NCBI GenBank assembly: GCA_012728225.1
Contig: JAAYFN010000084.1
Span: forward strand, 1-34,605
Origin: Campylobacter sp.
Lineage (GTDB): Bacteria; Campylobacterota; Campylobacteria; Campylobacterales; Campylobacteraceae
DNA length: 34,605 nt
Direction of reading: 5' to 3'
Shown here in pieces: positions 10,949-21,802 of the stretch. Under the pieces are notes generated by a model that worked only from the letters and a program-made list of their open reading frames with translations, was not told the DNA's origin and ran no database searches. The translations under genes were made by a program, and so were the position numbers. Position 1 is the first letter of the stretch; each line of letters opens with the position of its first letter.

Positions 10949-12970
10949 ATGCCACTATCAAAACTAAACCAAGATCAGCATCTTGCAGCTACTGCACCAC
11001 TTGGGCGCAATTTAGTTATAGCAAGTGCTGGAACAGGCAAAACTAGTACGATAGTTGCAAGGATAGCTCACCTTTTAACAAATAGTGTTAAACCTAGTGA
11101 AATTTTACTTCTTACATTTACAAACAAAGCAGCTCGTGAAATGATAAGCAGATTAGAGCGATATTTTGATACTAATATCATCAATGATATAACTGCTGGA
11201 ACATTTCATTCAGTATCTTATAAACTCCTTAAAAAACTAGACAAAAAAGTTACGCTAAAGCAACCAAGTGAGCTTAAAATCCTACTTCGTTCTATCGTTG
11301 AAAGGCGTAAATTTTATCATATAAGTGATATTAAGCCTTACGGTGGGGCGTATTTATATGATATATACTCTCTTTATTGCAATAAAGAAATAAACTTAAG
11401 CTTTTTTGAATGGTTTTGTCAAAATTACGATGAACAGGCTGTTTACGGCGAAATTTATGAAGATATCATCAAAGAATTTGAGAGTCAAAAGAGCAAATTT
11501 GGATATGTTGATTTTAATGACTTACTCATTAAGATGCGTCTTGAACTTAAAAAAGGTACTTCTCTTTACTATACTGAAATTTTGGTTGATGAGTATCAAG
11601 ATACAAACTCCTTACAAGGGAGTTTAATAGATGCTTTTGACACTAAAAGTCTTTTTTGTGTAGGGGATTTTGACCAAAGTATTTATGCATTTAACGGTGC
11701 CAATATTGAGATAATAGCCTCTTTTAAAGACCGCTATACAGGAGCTAAAATTTACGCTCTTAACACAAATTATAGATCAAGCTCAAGCATTTTAGCACTA
11801 GCAAATAAAGTTATATCAAACAATCCACGCTTGTATGATAAAAAGTTAGTTGTTAACAGAGATGGAAATTTCAAAGCACCACGTCTGCTTGTTTTTGATG
11901 AGCTTTATTCACAATATCAAAACATCGCAAACATAATCAAAGATAGCAGTTACAAAAATGACAATATAGCAGTAATTTTCCGCAACAACTCAAGTGCAGA
12001 TGGGATAGAAGCAGCTTTAAAACAGCAAGGTATAAATTCCAAAAGAAGAGGTTCGGGAAGTTTTTTTGAAAGCAAAGAGATAAAAGCTCTAATAAATTTA
12101 ATGGGAATTTTACTAAACCCAAAAGATCTGATGGCTTTTATGCAGGTTTTTGAGTATGCAAAAGGCGTAGGAAGTGCAGTTGCAAAAGAGATTTATGAGG
12201 CGCTAAATTTGCTCGGTCATGGAGATACATTAAAAGGACTTTTAAAACCAGATAGTAGTGTTTGTATATATAAACCAAAACGTAAAAACTACCAACTAGG
12301 GCTTTTTGATGAGTTTGATCTCTTAGGTGATACATCAAAATTTAACACCAAAGTAAGTACTAAATTCAACTCTCATCCAGCCCTTAAATATGAAAAACTC
12401 AGTGATGGCGGAGCAGAACTGCTTGATAAACTATACGAACTATACAGCAATATAAATATTCAAAAAAGCTCAACCCAAATACTACGTGAAATTTCACGCT
12501 CACGTGCGTATGCTACTATTGTAAACGAAATAGCATCTAAAAGAGCAACTATGAAAAACCAGAAAATAGATCAAGAAATTTTAAAAGATGCAAGAGTTGA
12601 AATTTACCAAAAAGCTGAAATTTTACTAAATATGGCTAAAGAGTATAGCTCTTTAGATAGTTTTTATAACTTTTTAACCCTTGGAAGTAGCGAAATAAGC
12701 GAAGGTGAGGGTGTAAATTTACTAAGTGTACATGCTAGTAAAGGTCTTGAGTTTAGCCTTGTTTTCATAGTCGATCTTGCACAAAACCGTTTTCCAAACA
12801 CAAAACTAATGTCAATGGGTGGAAGTATAGAAGAAGAAAGAAGACTTTTTTATGTAGCAGTTACTAGAGCTAAAGATGAGCTTGTTTTAAGTTACGCAAA
12901 TTATGACAAAATACGTAAAATTTCTTATCATGCAAGTCAGTTTTTAATCGAAGCTGGTATGTCAAAGTAA
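10949..12970 (+). CDS. UvrD/Rep family ATP-dependent DNA helicase
   Basis: 673 aa; Walker A ASAGTGKTSTI, LLTFTNKAAREM, DEYQDTNSLQ, GDFDQSIYAFNGA, LSVHASKGLEF, RRLFYVAVTRAKDEL. RBS AAGGAG upstream. Confidence 0.95.
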   Translation: MPLSKLNQDQHLAATAPLGRNLVIASAGTGKTSTIVARIAHLLTNSVKPSEILLLTFTNKAAREMISRLERYFDTNIINDITAGTFHSVSYKLLKKLDKKVTLKQPSELKILLRSIVERRKFYHISDIKPYGGAYLYDIYSLYCNKEINLSFFEWFCQNYDEQAVYGEIYEDIIKEFESQKSKFGYVDFNDLLIKMRLELKKGTSLYYTEILVDEYQDTNSLQGSLIDAFDTKSLFCVGDFDQSIYAFNGANIEIIASFKDRYTGAKIYALNTNYRSSSSILALANKVISNNPRLYDKKLVVNRDGNFKAPRLLVFDELYSQYQNIANIIKDSSYKNDNIAVIFRNNSSADGIEAALKQQGINSKRRGSGSFFESKEIKALINLMGILLNPKDLMAFMQVFEYAKGVGSAVAKEIYEALNLLGHGDTLKGLLKPDSSVCIYKPKRKNYQLGLFDEFDLLGDTSKFNTKVSTKFNSHPALKYEKLSDGGAELLDKLYELYSNINIQKSSTQILREISRSRAYATIVNEIASKRATMKNQKIDQEILKDARVEIYQKAEILLNMAKEYSSLDSFYNFLTLGSSEISEGEGVNLLSVHASKGLEFSLVFIVDLAQNRFPNTKLMSMGGSIEEERRLFYVAVTRAKDELVLSYANYDKIRKISYHASQFLIEAGMSK

Positions 12971-13042
12971 CAAAAACCATATCTTAACTTAAAATTTAAG
13001 AATTAACTATAATATAAAAAAAATTTTTAAAAAGGACATAAT

Positions 13043-14434
13043 GTGGATTATCGTATAGAAAAAGATACTATGGGCGAGATCAAAGTTCCTAATGAACGCT
13101 ATTGGGGGGCACAAACTCAAAGAAGTTTCGAAAATTTCAAAATCGGCAAAAGCTTAATGCCTAAAAGCCTTATCCGTGCTTATGCTACACTAAAAAGCTC
13201 TGCTGCTAAAGTAAATGCCGAACTTGGCAAACTTGATAAACAAAAAGCCGATGCTATTATGCAAGCTTGTAAAGAGATAGAAAGTGGAAAATTTGACTCT
13301 GAGTTCCCACTTGTCATCTACCAAACAGGAAGTGGTACGCAGACAAATATGAACTTAAATGAAGTCATAGCAAACCGTGCTACTGAAATTTTAGGAACAG
13401 ACTTTAGAGAAAAAAGGTTAGTTCATCCAAACGATGATGTTAACAAAGCTCAAAGCTCAAACGATACATTTCCATCAGCTATGCATGTAGCAGCTTGTTA
13501 TGAAATAAATACTTTTCTTATCCCATCTCTTAAAAAACTTACCGATAGTTTTCGCAAAAAAGAAGAAGAATTTAAAGACATCGTAAAAATAGGTAGAACT
13601 CATCTTCAAGATGCCACACCTCTTACTTTAGGTCAAGAATTTAGTGGATACAGATCCATGCTTGAACATAACCTAGAAAACCTTACAAACAGCCTTACCA
13701 CACTAAATGAATTAGCTATCGGCGGAACTGCTGTTGGTACTGGTCTTAACTCTCATCCTAAATTTGGAGAAATGGTAAGTAATGAGATAAGCAAATATCT
13801 AGGTATAAAATTCGTAAGTTCACCTAACAAATTTCATGCCTTAACAAGTCATGATGCTTTTGTCGTTGCAAGTGGAGCTTTAAAAGCTTTAAGTGCAAAT
13901 CTACTTAAAATAGCAAATGATATCAGATGGCTAGCAAGTGGTCCAAGATCAGGCCTTGGAGAGATAAATTTACCTGCAAATGAACCTGGAAGTTCTATCA
14001 TGCCAGGCAAAGTAAACCCAACTCAGTGTGAGGCGGTAAGTATGGTAGTAGCACAAGTTTACGGCAATGATACAACTATAAGCTTTGCTGCAAGTCAAGG
14101 AAATTTTGAATTAAATGTTTATAAACCTGTCATTATTCATAACTTTCTTGAGTCAGTAGAAATTTTAAGCGATGCAATGGATAGCTTTAGAAAAAATTGC
14201 ATAGATGGCATCACTCCAAATTTAAGCCGTATCAAAAGCAATTTAGACAATTCACTTATGCTTGTAACTGCACTAAATCCATATATAGGCTACGAAAAAG
14301 CTGCACTTATCGCTAAAACAGCTTATCAAAATGGCACAAGTCTAAAAGAGGAGGCTATAAATTTAGAATTTTTAACTGCTGAGGAGTTTGACAAATACGT
14401 CGTGCCTCGCGAAATGACTCATCCTAAAGCGTAA
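13043..14434 (+). CDS. fumC: class II fumarate hydratase (GTG start)
   Basis: 463 aa; signature [11 protein letters not shown] and [19 protein letters not shown]. In-frame start is GTG at 13043 (context ATGTGGATTAT), with AAAGGA upstream. Confidence 0.96.
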   Translation: MDYRIEKDTMGEIKVPNERYWGAQTQRSFENFKIGKSLMPKSLIRAYATLKSSAAKVNAELGKLDKQKADAIMQACKEIESGKFDSEFPLVIYQTGSGTQTNMNLNEVIANRATEILGTDFREKRLVHPNDDVNKAQSSNDTFPSAMHVAACYEINTFLIPSLKKLTDSFRKKEEEFKDIVKIGRTHLQDATPLTLGQEFSGYRSMLEHNLENLTNSLTTLNELAIGGTAVGTGLNSHPKFGEMVSNEISKYLGIKFVSSPNKFHALTSHDAFVVASGALKALSANLLKIANDIRWLASGPRSGLGEINLPANEPGSSIMPGKVNPTQCEAVSMVVAQVYGNDTTISFAASQGNFELNVYKPVIIHNFLESVEILSDAMDSFRKNCIDGITPNLSRIKSNLDNSLMLVTALNPYIGYEKAALIAKTAYQNGTSLKEEAINLEFLTAEEFDKYVVPREMTHPKA

Positions 14435-14451
14435 ATTTCATTTTTTTATAC

Positions 14452-14480
14452 CCCAATGCTTTTAAATTTAGAGCATTGGG
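14452..14480. terminator. putative intrinsic terminator hairpin after fumC
   Basis: Perfect 9-bp stem CCCAATGCT / AGCATTGGG with 11-nt loop, 18 nt after the fumC stop. Confidence 0.7.
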
Positions 14481-14537
14481 AAGTTAAACTTTACTTTTTT
14501 TGGCTAGAATGGAGTGAAATATCTTTAAGGAGTTAAA

Positions 14538-15770
14538 ATGGTAAATACAAAAAGATTTGAAAGTGAATTTAGACAGATATCTAAATTTGGAGCTTTGCAA
14601 GGTGGTGGTATAACTCGCCTAGCTTATAGTAAAGAGGATAAAGAAGCTAGAGAATATCTTTTTTCACTTCTTAAAGATTGTGAGACAAAAGTTGATGAAG
14701 TTGGCAATATTTTTGCTAAATTTAGCAAAGGTGCAAGCAATCCAAATTTACCCTCAGTAAGTGTTGGCTCACACATTGACAGCGTTCCAAACGGCGGTCC
14801 ATATGACGGCACTTTGGGTGTTATGGCGGGTTTAGAGGCGATACGCTGTATTTACGAAAGTGGTGCAAGTTTTAAAAGACCACTTGAGCTTATTGTCTTT
14901 GCTTGCGAGGAGTCAAGTCGGTTTAAAATGGCTACTGTTGGCAGTAAAATAGTAAGCGGAAAACTCGGTCTTGAAGGTATAAAAAAACTAAAAGACGATA
15001 ATGATATAAGCCTTTATGACGCGATGCAAAATTTCGGACTTAACCCACAAAATATTCAAAACTCAGTCCTTAAAGATACTCATTTTCATAGTTATTTAGA
15101 GCTTCATATCGAGCAAGGCAGAGTTTTGGAAGAAAGCGAAATTCCCGTTGGCATAGTAACTGGTATAGCTGCACCGATTCGCTTTGAATTAACAATAAAC
15201 GGGCGAGCTGATCACAGTGGAGCAACTCCTATGAATATGAGAAAAGACGCTCTTGTTGCAGCAAGCAAAGTAATTTTACAAACTGAAAGTTTAGCAAGCA
15301 AAAGAGCTACAGCTGTAGCTACAGTTGGTTATGCTAAAGCGATTCCAGGAGTTTTAAATGTGATACCTGGAAGTGTTACTCTTGGCGTTGATCTACGCGA
15401 TATAGATAAAGACGATCTTAACTCACTAAATTTAGAACTTCGCGATTACGCTTTAAATTTAGCAACAGATGAAGGTCTAACTTATGATATAAAAGAGCTT
15501 ACAAACGATACTCCTGTAAAACTTGACTCTGATACTATAAATTTACTTGAGAAAAATGCTGATAAACTAAACATACAAACTCTTAAAATGCCAAGCGGAG
15601 CAGGGCATGATGCTATGCATATGGAAGGGGTTGCATCTAAAGTAGGTATGCTTTTTATCCCGTGTAAAGATGGGATCAGTCACAACATAGAAGAGAGTAT
15701 TAGTTTTAGTGATGCAGTAAAAGCGACTGAAATTTTAGCAAAAACAATGCTTGATTTAGCAAATGAGTAG
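14538..15770 (+). CDS. M20-family Zn-dependent hydrolase, N-carbamoyl-L-amino-acid hydrolase/allantoate amidohydrolase type
   Basis: 410 aa; SVGSHIDSVPNGGPYDGTLGVMAGLEA, ACEESSRF, LHIEQGRVLE, SGAGHDAMHM are characteristic of the AllC/HyuC subfamily. Confidence 0.88.
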   Translation: MVNTKRFESEFRQISKFGALQGGGITRLAYSKEDKEAREYLFSLLKDCETKVDEVGNIFAKFSKGASNPNLPSVSVGSHIDSVPNGGPYDGTLGVMAGLEAIRCIYESGASFKRPLELIVFACEESSRFKMATVGSKIVSGKLGLEGIKKLKDDNDISLYDAMQNFGLNPQNIQNSVLKDTHFHSYLELHIEQGRVLEESEIPVGIVTGIAAPIRFELTINGRADHSGATPMNMRKDALVAASKVILQTESLASKRATAVATVGYAKAIPGVLNVIPGSVTLGVDLRDIDKDDLNSLNLELRDYALNLATDEGLTYDIKELTNDTPVKLDSDTINLLEKNADKLNIQTLKMPSGAGHDAMHMEGVASKVGMLFIPCKDGISHNIEESISFSDAVKATEILAKTMLDLANE

Positions 15771-15783
15771 CTTATTTAACAAA

Positions 15784-15809
15784 TTTAAGCCCTTTTTAAG
15801 GGGCTTAAA
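15784..15809. terminator. putative bidirectional terminator hairpin
   Basis: Perfect 9-bp stem TTTAAGCCC / GGGCTTAAA with 8-nt loop, between the convergent hydrolase and the asparaginase pseudogene. Confidence 0.7.
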
Positions 15810-15814
15810 TCTTC

Positions 15815-16835
<1,021 letters not shown>

Positions 16836-16863
16836 TTTATTATAAAATAAACTATTTATAAAG

Positions 16864-16901
16864 TAAACTTAATTTTACCTAATTAAGTAAAATTAAGTTT
16901 A
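16864..16901. promoter_or_regulatory. 14-bp perfect inverted repeat, putative operator upstream of the abgA-like gene
   Basis: TAAACTTAATTTTA - CCTAATTAAG - TAAAATTAAGTTTA, immediately upstream of a TATAAT box at 16909-16914. Confidence 0.6.
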
Positions 16902-16908
16902 GTTTAGT

Positions 16909-16914
16909 TATAAT
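16909..16914 (+). promoter_or_regulatory. consensus -10 box for the abgA-like/dcuC-like operon
   Basis: TATAAT, 31 bp before the ATG at 16945, with AAAGGAG RBS between. Confidence 0.6.
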
Positions 16915-16944
16915 AGGATAAATTCATTTAACAAAGGAGAAAGA

Positions 16945-18261
16945 ATGGATGATATAGCAAAAAAAGTTCAATCTTTAAAGGATAAAATGATAAAAACTAG
17001 GCGTTTTTTTCACTCACACCCTGAAACTGGATGGTTTACATTCTTTACAACAGCGGTTATCGCTGATAAGATGTCAAAACTTGGCTACACGCTTAAAATG
17101 GGTCGTGAAGTTGTAAAACCAGATGCTAGACAAGGGCTTGGTACAAAAGAAGCTTGCGAAGAGGCTATTAAAAGAGCTAAAACTTTACTAAATAGCGAAC
17201 AACAAAAATACCTTGATGTTATGGAAGATGGGCTAACAGGGCTTGTTGCTGAAATAAATACGGGTAGGCCTGGAAAGTTAGTAGCTTTTAGATTTGATAT
17301 AGACGGCCTTGATGTTACGGAGTCAAAAGATAATTCTCACAGACCAGTAAGAGAGGGTTTTCGTGCCGATATAGACGGGATAACTCACGCTTGTGGTCAT
17401 GACTCACATATCACAATGGGACTAAATGTAGCTAAGATTATATCTGAAAATTTAGATAAATTTAATGGAAAATTCCGCTTTATCTTCCAAACTGCAGAAG
17501 AGGGTACAAGAGGTGCTGTCGGTATGGAGGCAGCAGGGGTTTGTGATGGCATAGACTATCTTCTTGGCGGACATATTGGTTTTCAAGCTACTGATATGGG
17601 CGGTATGATATGTGGCACAAACAAGCTTTTAGCTACTAGCAAATTTGATGTTAAGCTAAAAGGAGAAACAGCTCACGCAGCAGGAGCACCACAAGAAGGT
17701 AGAAACGCTCTTCTAGCAGGAGCTCAAATGGCTCTAAATATGCACGGCATCACTAGACATGCAGGCGGTGTTACTAGAGTAAATGTTGGCGTTTTAAGAG
17801 CAGGTGAGGGTAGAAATGTTATCGCTCCAAACGCTCATTTGCTTTGTGAAACAAGAGGTGAAACAACAGAACTAAATGAATTTATGCTAGCAAGATGTAT
17901 AGATATAGTTGAAGGCGTTAGTAAAGCTTACGGCGTTGAGTATAAAATAGAAAAAACAGGAGGCACAGCTGGTGGAGATAGCGACATAGAAGTAACTGAA
18001 ATTTACTATCAAGCTGCAAAAGAGTCACCTTTTATAGATGATAGTAAAATAGTCAAAGAGTTAGATTTTGGTGCGTGTGAGGATTTCTCTCACTTCATGC
18101 ACTCGGTTAAAAATAGCGGCGGTAAAAGTGGCTATCTAATGGTAGGAACTACTCTTAGTGCAGGTCACCACAACTCAAAATTTGATATAGATGAAAATTC
18201 TATGCTAGCAGGAGTCGATGTGTTTGTACGCTCAGCTTATGCTATAAATGGAAATAAATAA
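16945..18261 (+). CDS. M20 amidohydrolase, AbgA-like (p-aminobenzoyl-glutamate/aminoacyl hydrolase family)
   Basis: 438 aa; RRFFHSHPETGW, LGYTLKMGREVV, HRPVREGF, HACGHDSHITMGL, FQTAEEGTRGA, RVNVGVLRAGEGRNVI, GHHNSKFDIDE. Collinear with E. coli AbgA as recalled. Confidence 0.85.
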   Translation: MDDIAKKVQSLKDKMIKTRRFFHSHPETGWFTFFTTAVIADKMSKLGYTLKMGREVVKPDARQGLGTKEACEEAIKRAKTLLNSEQQKYLDVMEDGLTGLVAEINTGRPGKLVAFRFDIDGLDVTESKDNSHRPVREGFRADIDGITHACGHDSHITMGLNVAKIISENLDKFNGKFRFIFQTAEEGTRGAVGMEAAGVCDGIDYLLGGHIGFQATDMGGMICGTNKLLATSKFDVKLKGETAHAAGAPQEGRNALLAGAQMALNMHGITRHAGGVTRVNVGVLRAGEGRNVIAPNAHLLCETRGETTELNEFMLARCIDIVEGVSKAYGVEYKIEKTGGTAGGDSDIEVTEIYYQAAKESPFIDDSKIVKELDFGACEDFSHFMHSVKNSGGKSGYLMVGTTLSAGHHNSKFDIDENSMLAGVDVFVRSAYAINGNK

Positions 18262-18271
18262 AGGAAAAAAA

Positions 18272-19606
18272 ATGCAGACTTTATATTTGATATTAGCACT
18301 AGTTGGTATTATAGCAGTAATTGTATTATTAGTTAAAAAGTACGAAACTAGGACGGTTTTGTTAGGTGCTGGCTTTATACTTTGCTTATTAGCTCTTCAA
18401 CCTATGCTTGCTCTAACTGAGTTTACTAACGCAATGACAAAAGCTGGCCTTATAAAAGCAATCTGTGCGAGCATGGGTTTTGCTTGGGTTATGAAATTTA
18501 CAGGCTGTGATCAACATCTAGTAAATGCTCTTACTAAGCCACTTGGAAATTTAGGAATACTACTTGTCCCTATTACAGTACTACTTACTTCTCTTATAAA
18601 TATCGCTATACCATCAGCAGCAGGTTGTTCTGCAGCAGTTGGCGCTACTCTTATCCCGCTTTTAATGGCAGCTGGAATCAGACCGGCTATGGCAGCTGCA
18701 GCAGTATTTGCTGGAACTTTTGGCGCTACACTAAGCCCTGGAAGTGCACACAACGTATACGTAACTGATATAGTAAAAGCTACTGATCCAGCTTACACAG
18801 TCCAACAAGTTATAGCTGTTCAAATTCCAAACACAGTGTCTGCTGTTATTATAATGATGGTATGCCTTACTGTTGTAGCTATTGTACTTAAAGACTACAA
18901 CAAAGGCACAAACTATCTACTTAACAGTGACGGTACTACAAGCGGAAATGTGGGTGGTGCATCAAATGAAAATAAAGAAGATTTTAAAGTAAATTATCTA
19001 TATGCTATTATGCCTGTGGTTCCTCTTGTTGTTCTTATAATCGGCGGTACCTCTCTTGGTAATTTACCCGGACTTACATGGACAAAAATGGGAGTAGCTG
19101 AAGCTATGATACATGGTGCTATTGTCTCGCTTTTTGTTACTGTGACAAATCCTCAAAACATAACAAAAGAGTTTTTTAACGGCATGGGTTCAGCGTACGC
19201 AAATATTATCGGTATCATCATAGCAGCGACAGTTTTTGTTGCAGGTCTTAAAGCTTGTGGTGCGATAGATTGGATTATAGAGATTCTTAAAAATGAGCAA
19301 GAATATGTGAAATTTGGCGGAACTTTTATACCATTTTTAATGGGTATAATCACAGGTTCTGGAGATGCGGCAACTTTTGCATTTAATGAGGCTATTACAA
19401 TTAAAGCGCATGAGCTTGGTTTTGATCAAGCAACTCTTGGTATGTTAGCTGCTATATCAGGAGCACTTGGTAGAACAGCTTCACCTATTGCGGGTGCTTG
19501 TATAGTTTGTGCTGGTCTTGCTGGAGCAAATCCGTTTCATATAGCAAAAAGAACAGTTCTTGGTTCTGTAATTGGAGTACTATTTATAGCATTCTTTTTA
19601 CTATAA
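18272..19606 (+). CDS. DcuC-family anaerobic C4-dicarboxylate transporter-like membrane protein
   Basis: Highly hydrophobic; NIAIPSAAGCSAAVGATLIPLL, GTFGATLSPGSAHNVYV, GSGDAATFAFNEAI, GRTASPIAGA are DcuC-like. The track start at 18248 overlaps the upstream gene; the ATG at 18272 has a good RBS (AAAGGA). Confidence 0.82.
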   Translation: MQTLYLILALVGIIAVIVLLVKKYETRTVLLGAGFILCLLALQPMLALTEFTNAMTKAGLIKAICASMGFAWVMKFTGCDQHLVNALTKPLGNLGILLVPITVLLTSLINIAIPSAAGCSAAVGATLIPLLMAAGIRPAMAAAAVFAGTFGATLSPGSAHNVYVTDIVKATDPAYTVQQVIAVQIPNTVSAVIIMMVCLTVVAIVLKDYNKGTNYLLNSDGTTSGNVGGASNENKEDFKVNYLYAIMPVVPLVVLIIGGTSLGNLPGLTWTKMGVAEAMIHGAIVSLFVTVTNPQNITKEFFNGMGSAYANIIGIIIAATVFVAGLKACGAIDWIIEILKNEQEYVKFGGTFIPFLMGIITGSGDAATFAFNEAITIKAHELGFDQATLGMLAAISGALGRTASPIAGACIVCAGLAGANPFHIAKRTVLGSVIGVLFIAFFLL

Positions 19607-19612
19607 TTTTAT

Positions 19613-19638
19613 AGGTTGTACTGCAAAAAGTACAACCT
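19613..19638. terminator. bidirectional terminator hairpin
   Basis: Perfect 10-bp stem AGGTTGTACT / AGTACAACCT with loop GCAAAA, between convergent dcuC-like and pepT. Confidence 0.8.
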
Positions 19639-19646
19639 AATCTTAT

Positions 19647-20867
19647 CTAAATAGCGTTTAGCTTTATTATCTCTTTTACTACATCACTAGCTGCTTTTAA
19701 GGATTTAATAGGCATATACTCATAAATAGAGTGAAAATTATGAGCACCTGTAAATATATTTGGGCACGCTATACCTTTTTCTGAAATCACCGCACCATCA
19801 TAACCACCACGCATCGACCTAGCTTTCATCTCTATGCCTAAATTTTGATATGCACTACTAGCTAAAGTGATCGCTCTATGAGTAGGATTTAAGTAGTTTG
19901 CTACATTTTTATATCTATCTGAAAGCTCTATTTCTACACTTCTTTTTCCCCATATAGCCTGGCAAGAGTTAGTAAGAGCGGTTAAAAACTCCATACGCTC
20001 ATGATACTTTTTCTCATCAAATTCTCTTATATCTAGTTTTAGTACTGTTTTAGCACTATTTCCACTTAACTCTTTAACCCAGTAATATCCCTCCTTACCT
20101 TCTGTATATTCAGGTGCTTCGCCTGCAGGAAGCATAGAGATAAATTTATGAGCTAAAAGAAGTGAGTTTACTAAATTTCCTTTTGCATTCATAGGATGAG
20201 CTGATACTCCGTGAAATGTTACGATAACATTTCCTGCATTCCAATTTTCATAGACAAACTCTCCTATCTCACAACAATCCAAACAGTAACCAAAATCAGC
20301 ATCTATCTCATTTATATCTAGAGCTTTTGCACCTCTTAGTCCTTGCTCTTCATCTGGGAGCAAGCATATAGTTACTTTACCGTGCTCAATCTCAGGGTTT
20401 TTGGTAAAGTACTCTAAAGCGTTTACTATAGCAGCGATAGCAGCTTTATCATCAGCGCCCAAAAGACTCGTTCCATCAGTTGTAATGATCTCATCGCCTA
20501 TATAATTTCTAAGCTCTGGGTATTCACCCTCTTTTAGATAAATATCAGCACCTAAATGTATATCTCCACCACTATATTTGGTGATTTTAGCTTTTGTATC
20601 TCTTTTTTGTTCAGCACTTGTATCAAGGTGAGCAAAAAACACTATGCTTGGTAAATTCTTGCTAGAGTTTGATTCTAAAACCGCTGTAGTTATAGCTGTG
20701 TTTCTAACTTTAACATCTTTTAAACCTATCTCTTTTAACTCTTTAGCAACTAAATTTGCTAGATCAAGCTCAGTAGGGTTTGACGGTATTATACCTTCAG
20801 CTCCCTTTTTAGCATCAGTTGTTGTATTGATTTTAGTGTAATTTATAAATCTATCTACTATATCCAT
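19647..20867 (-). CDS. pepT: peptidase T (tripeptide aminopeptidase)
   Basis: 406 aa; FFAHLDTSAEQ, GTSLLGADDKAAIAAIV, DEEQGLRGA, FHGVSAHPMNAKG, MRGGYDGAVISEKGI. Confidence 0.95.
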   Translation of the reverse strand: MDIVDRFINYTKINTTTDAKKGAEGIIPSNPTELDLANLVAKELKEIGLKDVKVRNTAITTAVLESNSSKNLPSIVFFAHLDTSAEQKRDTKAKITKYSGGDIHLGADIYLKEGEYPELRNYIGDEIITTDGTSLLGADDKAAIAAIVNALEYFTKNPEIEHGKVTICLLPDEEQGLRGAKALDINEIDADFGYCLDCCEIGEFVYENWNAGNVIVTFHGVSAHPMNAKGNLVNSLLLAHKFISMLPAGEAPEYTEGKEGYYWVKELSGNSAKTVLKLDIREFDEKKYHERMEFLTALTNSCQAIWGKRSVEIELSDRYKNVANYLNPTHRAITLASSAYQNLGIEMKARSMRGGYDGAVISEKGIACPNIFTGAHNFHSIYEYMPIKSLKAASDVVKEIIKLNAI

Positions 20868-20878
20868 AATATCTCCTT

Positions 20879-21595
20879 TTAAATTTCAAAACTCTTGTCA
20901 ACCTCTATCACGCTAGGTTCTTTGTCATACTCAAAAACTAAAGCATTAGCGTGACCTACTAGTTTACATTTAGTGCCTGAAATTTTAAGTGCAGTTCCCT
21001 CAGGTAGAGCGTATATCTTTTCAGTTTTATTAACCAAAAGAAACTCTTTAAATCTCTCTTCTCTGCTTTCGCCATTATGTCCTGGTATCTTGCCACTTAT
21101 AAAGTGAGGATTTATATGGTGAGGGAAAATAGCTAACGCATCAAAGCTTTTTGGCATTATGATAGGCATATCATTTGTTGTCATCATAGTTTTGCCCGCG
21201 ATATTTGCACCAGCTGACCAGCCAAAATAGGGCGTCCCACCAAACACAGCATCTTTAAGAGCGTTCATTAGTTCAAGCCTGTAAAGCTCATGTAAAAGCA
21301 TGAAGGTATTACCACCTCCAACAAAGATAGCTTTTGCGTTTTTAATAGCTGATATTTTATCATCAAATTTATGAAGTCCTATAAAATTTAGCCCCAAACA
21401 GCCCTTTACTTTATCCACATACTCATCATTTGTTCGGCTCACACCAGCATACGGAATAAATAGTATTTCATCATTATCTTTAAGTCCATATCCTCTAAGC
21501 AAGTCTAAAATCCACTCCTTAGAGTGAACCAAATACCCACTATCTTTATAACTAGAACTACTCATTAAAAAAGCTTTTGTTTTATTACTTTTCAT
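20879..21595 (-). CDS. pepE: peptidase E-like (alpha-aspartyl dipeptidase, S51 family)
   Basis: IFVGGGNTFMLLHELYRL and YFGWSAGANIAGKTMMTTNDMPI (nucleophile Ser in GWSAGAN) with FPHHINPHF. Start refined to MKSNKTKAF at 21595 (RBS AAAGGAG); the track start at 21658 lies upstream of it. Confidence 0.92.
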   Translation of the reverse strand: MKSNKTKAFLMSSSSYKDSGYLVHSKEWILDLLRGYGLKDNDEILFIPYAGVSRTNDEYVDKVKGCLGLNFIGLHKFDDKISAIKNAKAIFVGGGNTFMLLHELYRLELMNALKDAVFGGTPYFGWSAGANIAGKTMMTTNDMPIIMPKSFDALAIFPHHINPHFISGKIPGHNGESREERFKEFLLVNKTEKIYALPEGTALKISGTKCKLVGHANALVFEYDKEPSVIEVDKSFEI

Positions 21596-21709
21596 CTTTT
21601 CTCCTTTTGGTAAAATTTTAATTACCATTATATCAAATTTAAGTATACAGATATACAAAATTTTATAAACAGATACAATTAATATCTTTCATAGTATTTA
21701 TTTGATAAA

Positions 21710-21802
21710 ATGTTTAAGTTTAAAGGACAAAATAAAGATGCTAGACAAAAAGCAGGGTGCTTAAAAATAAACTATAAAAAACTGGAGGGAATTTTAAGTT
21801 GA
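21710..21802 (+). other. candidate 30-aa micro-ORF overlapping the sixA start (MFKFKGQNKDARQKAGCLKINYKKLEGILS); an 8-aa leader MLDKKQGA (21738-21764) is an alternative reading
   Basis: Both read directly from sequence. The TGA of the 30-aa ORF overlaps the sixA TTG start as TTGA; the 8-aa ORF has AAAGGA upstream. Coding status unproven. Confidence 0.3.

Noticed and set aside
11406-12338. ORFs 11406-11627 (+), 11937-12122 (-), 12138-12338 (-) inside the helicase
   Set aside because: Overlap an intact UvrD-type CDS in other frames; no independent RBS or homology.
18511-19353. Minus-strand ORFs 18511-18753 and 19153-19353 in the dcuC-like gene
   Set aside because: Shadow ORFs antisense to a transmembrane protein gene; composition mirrors the sense codons.
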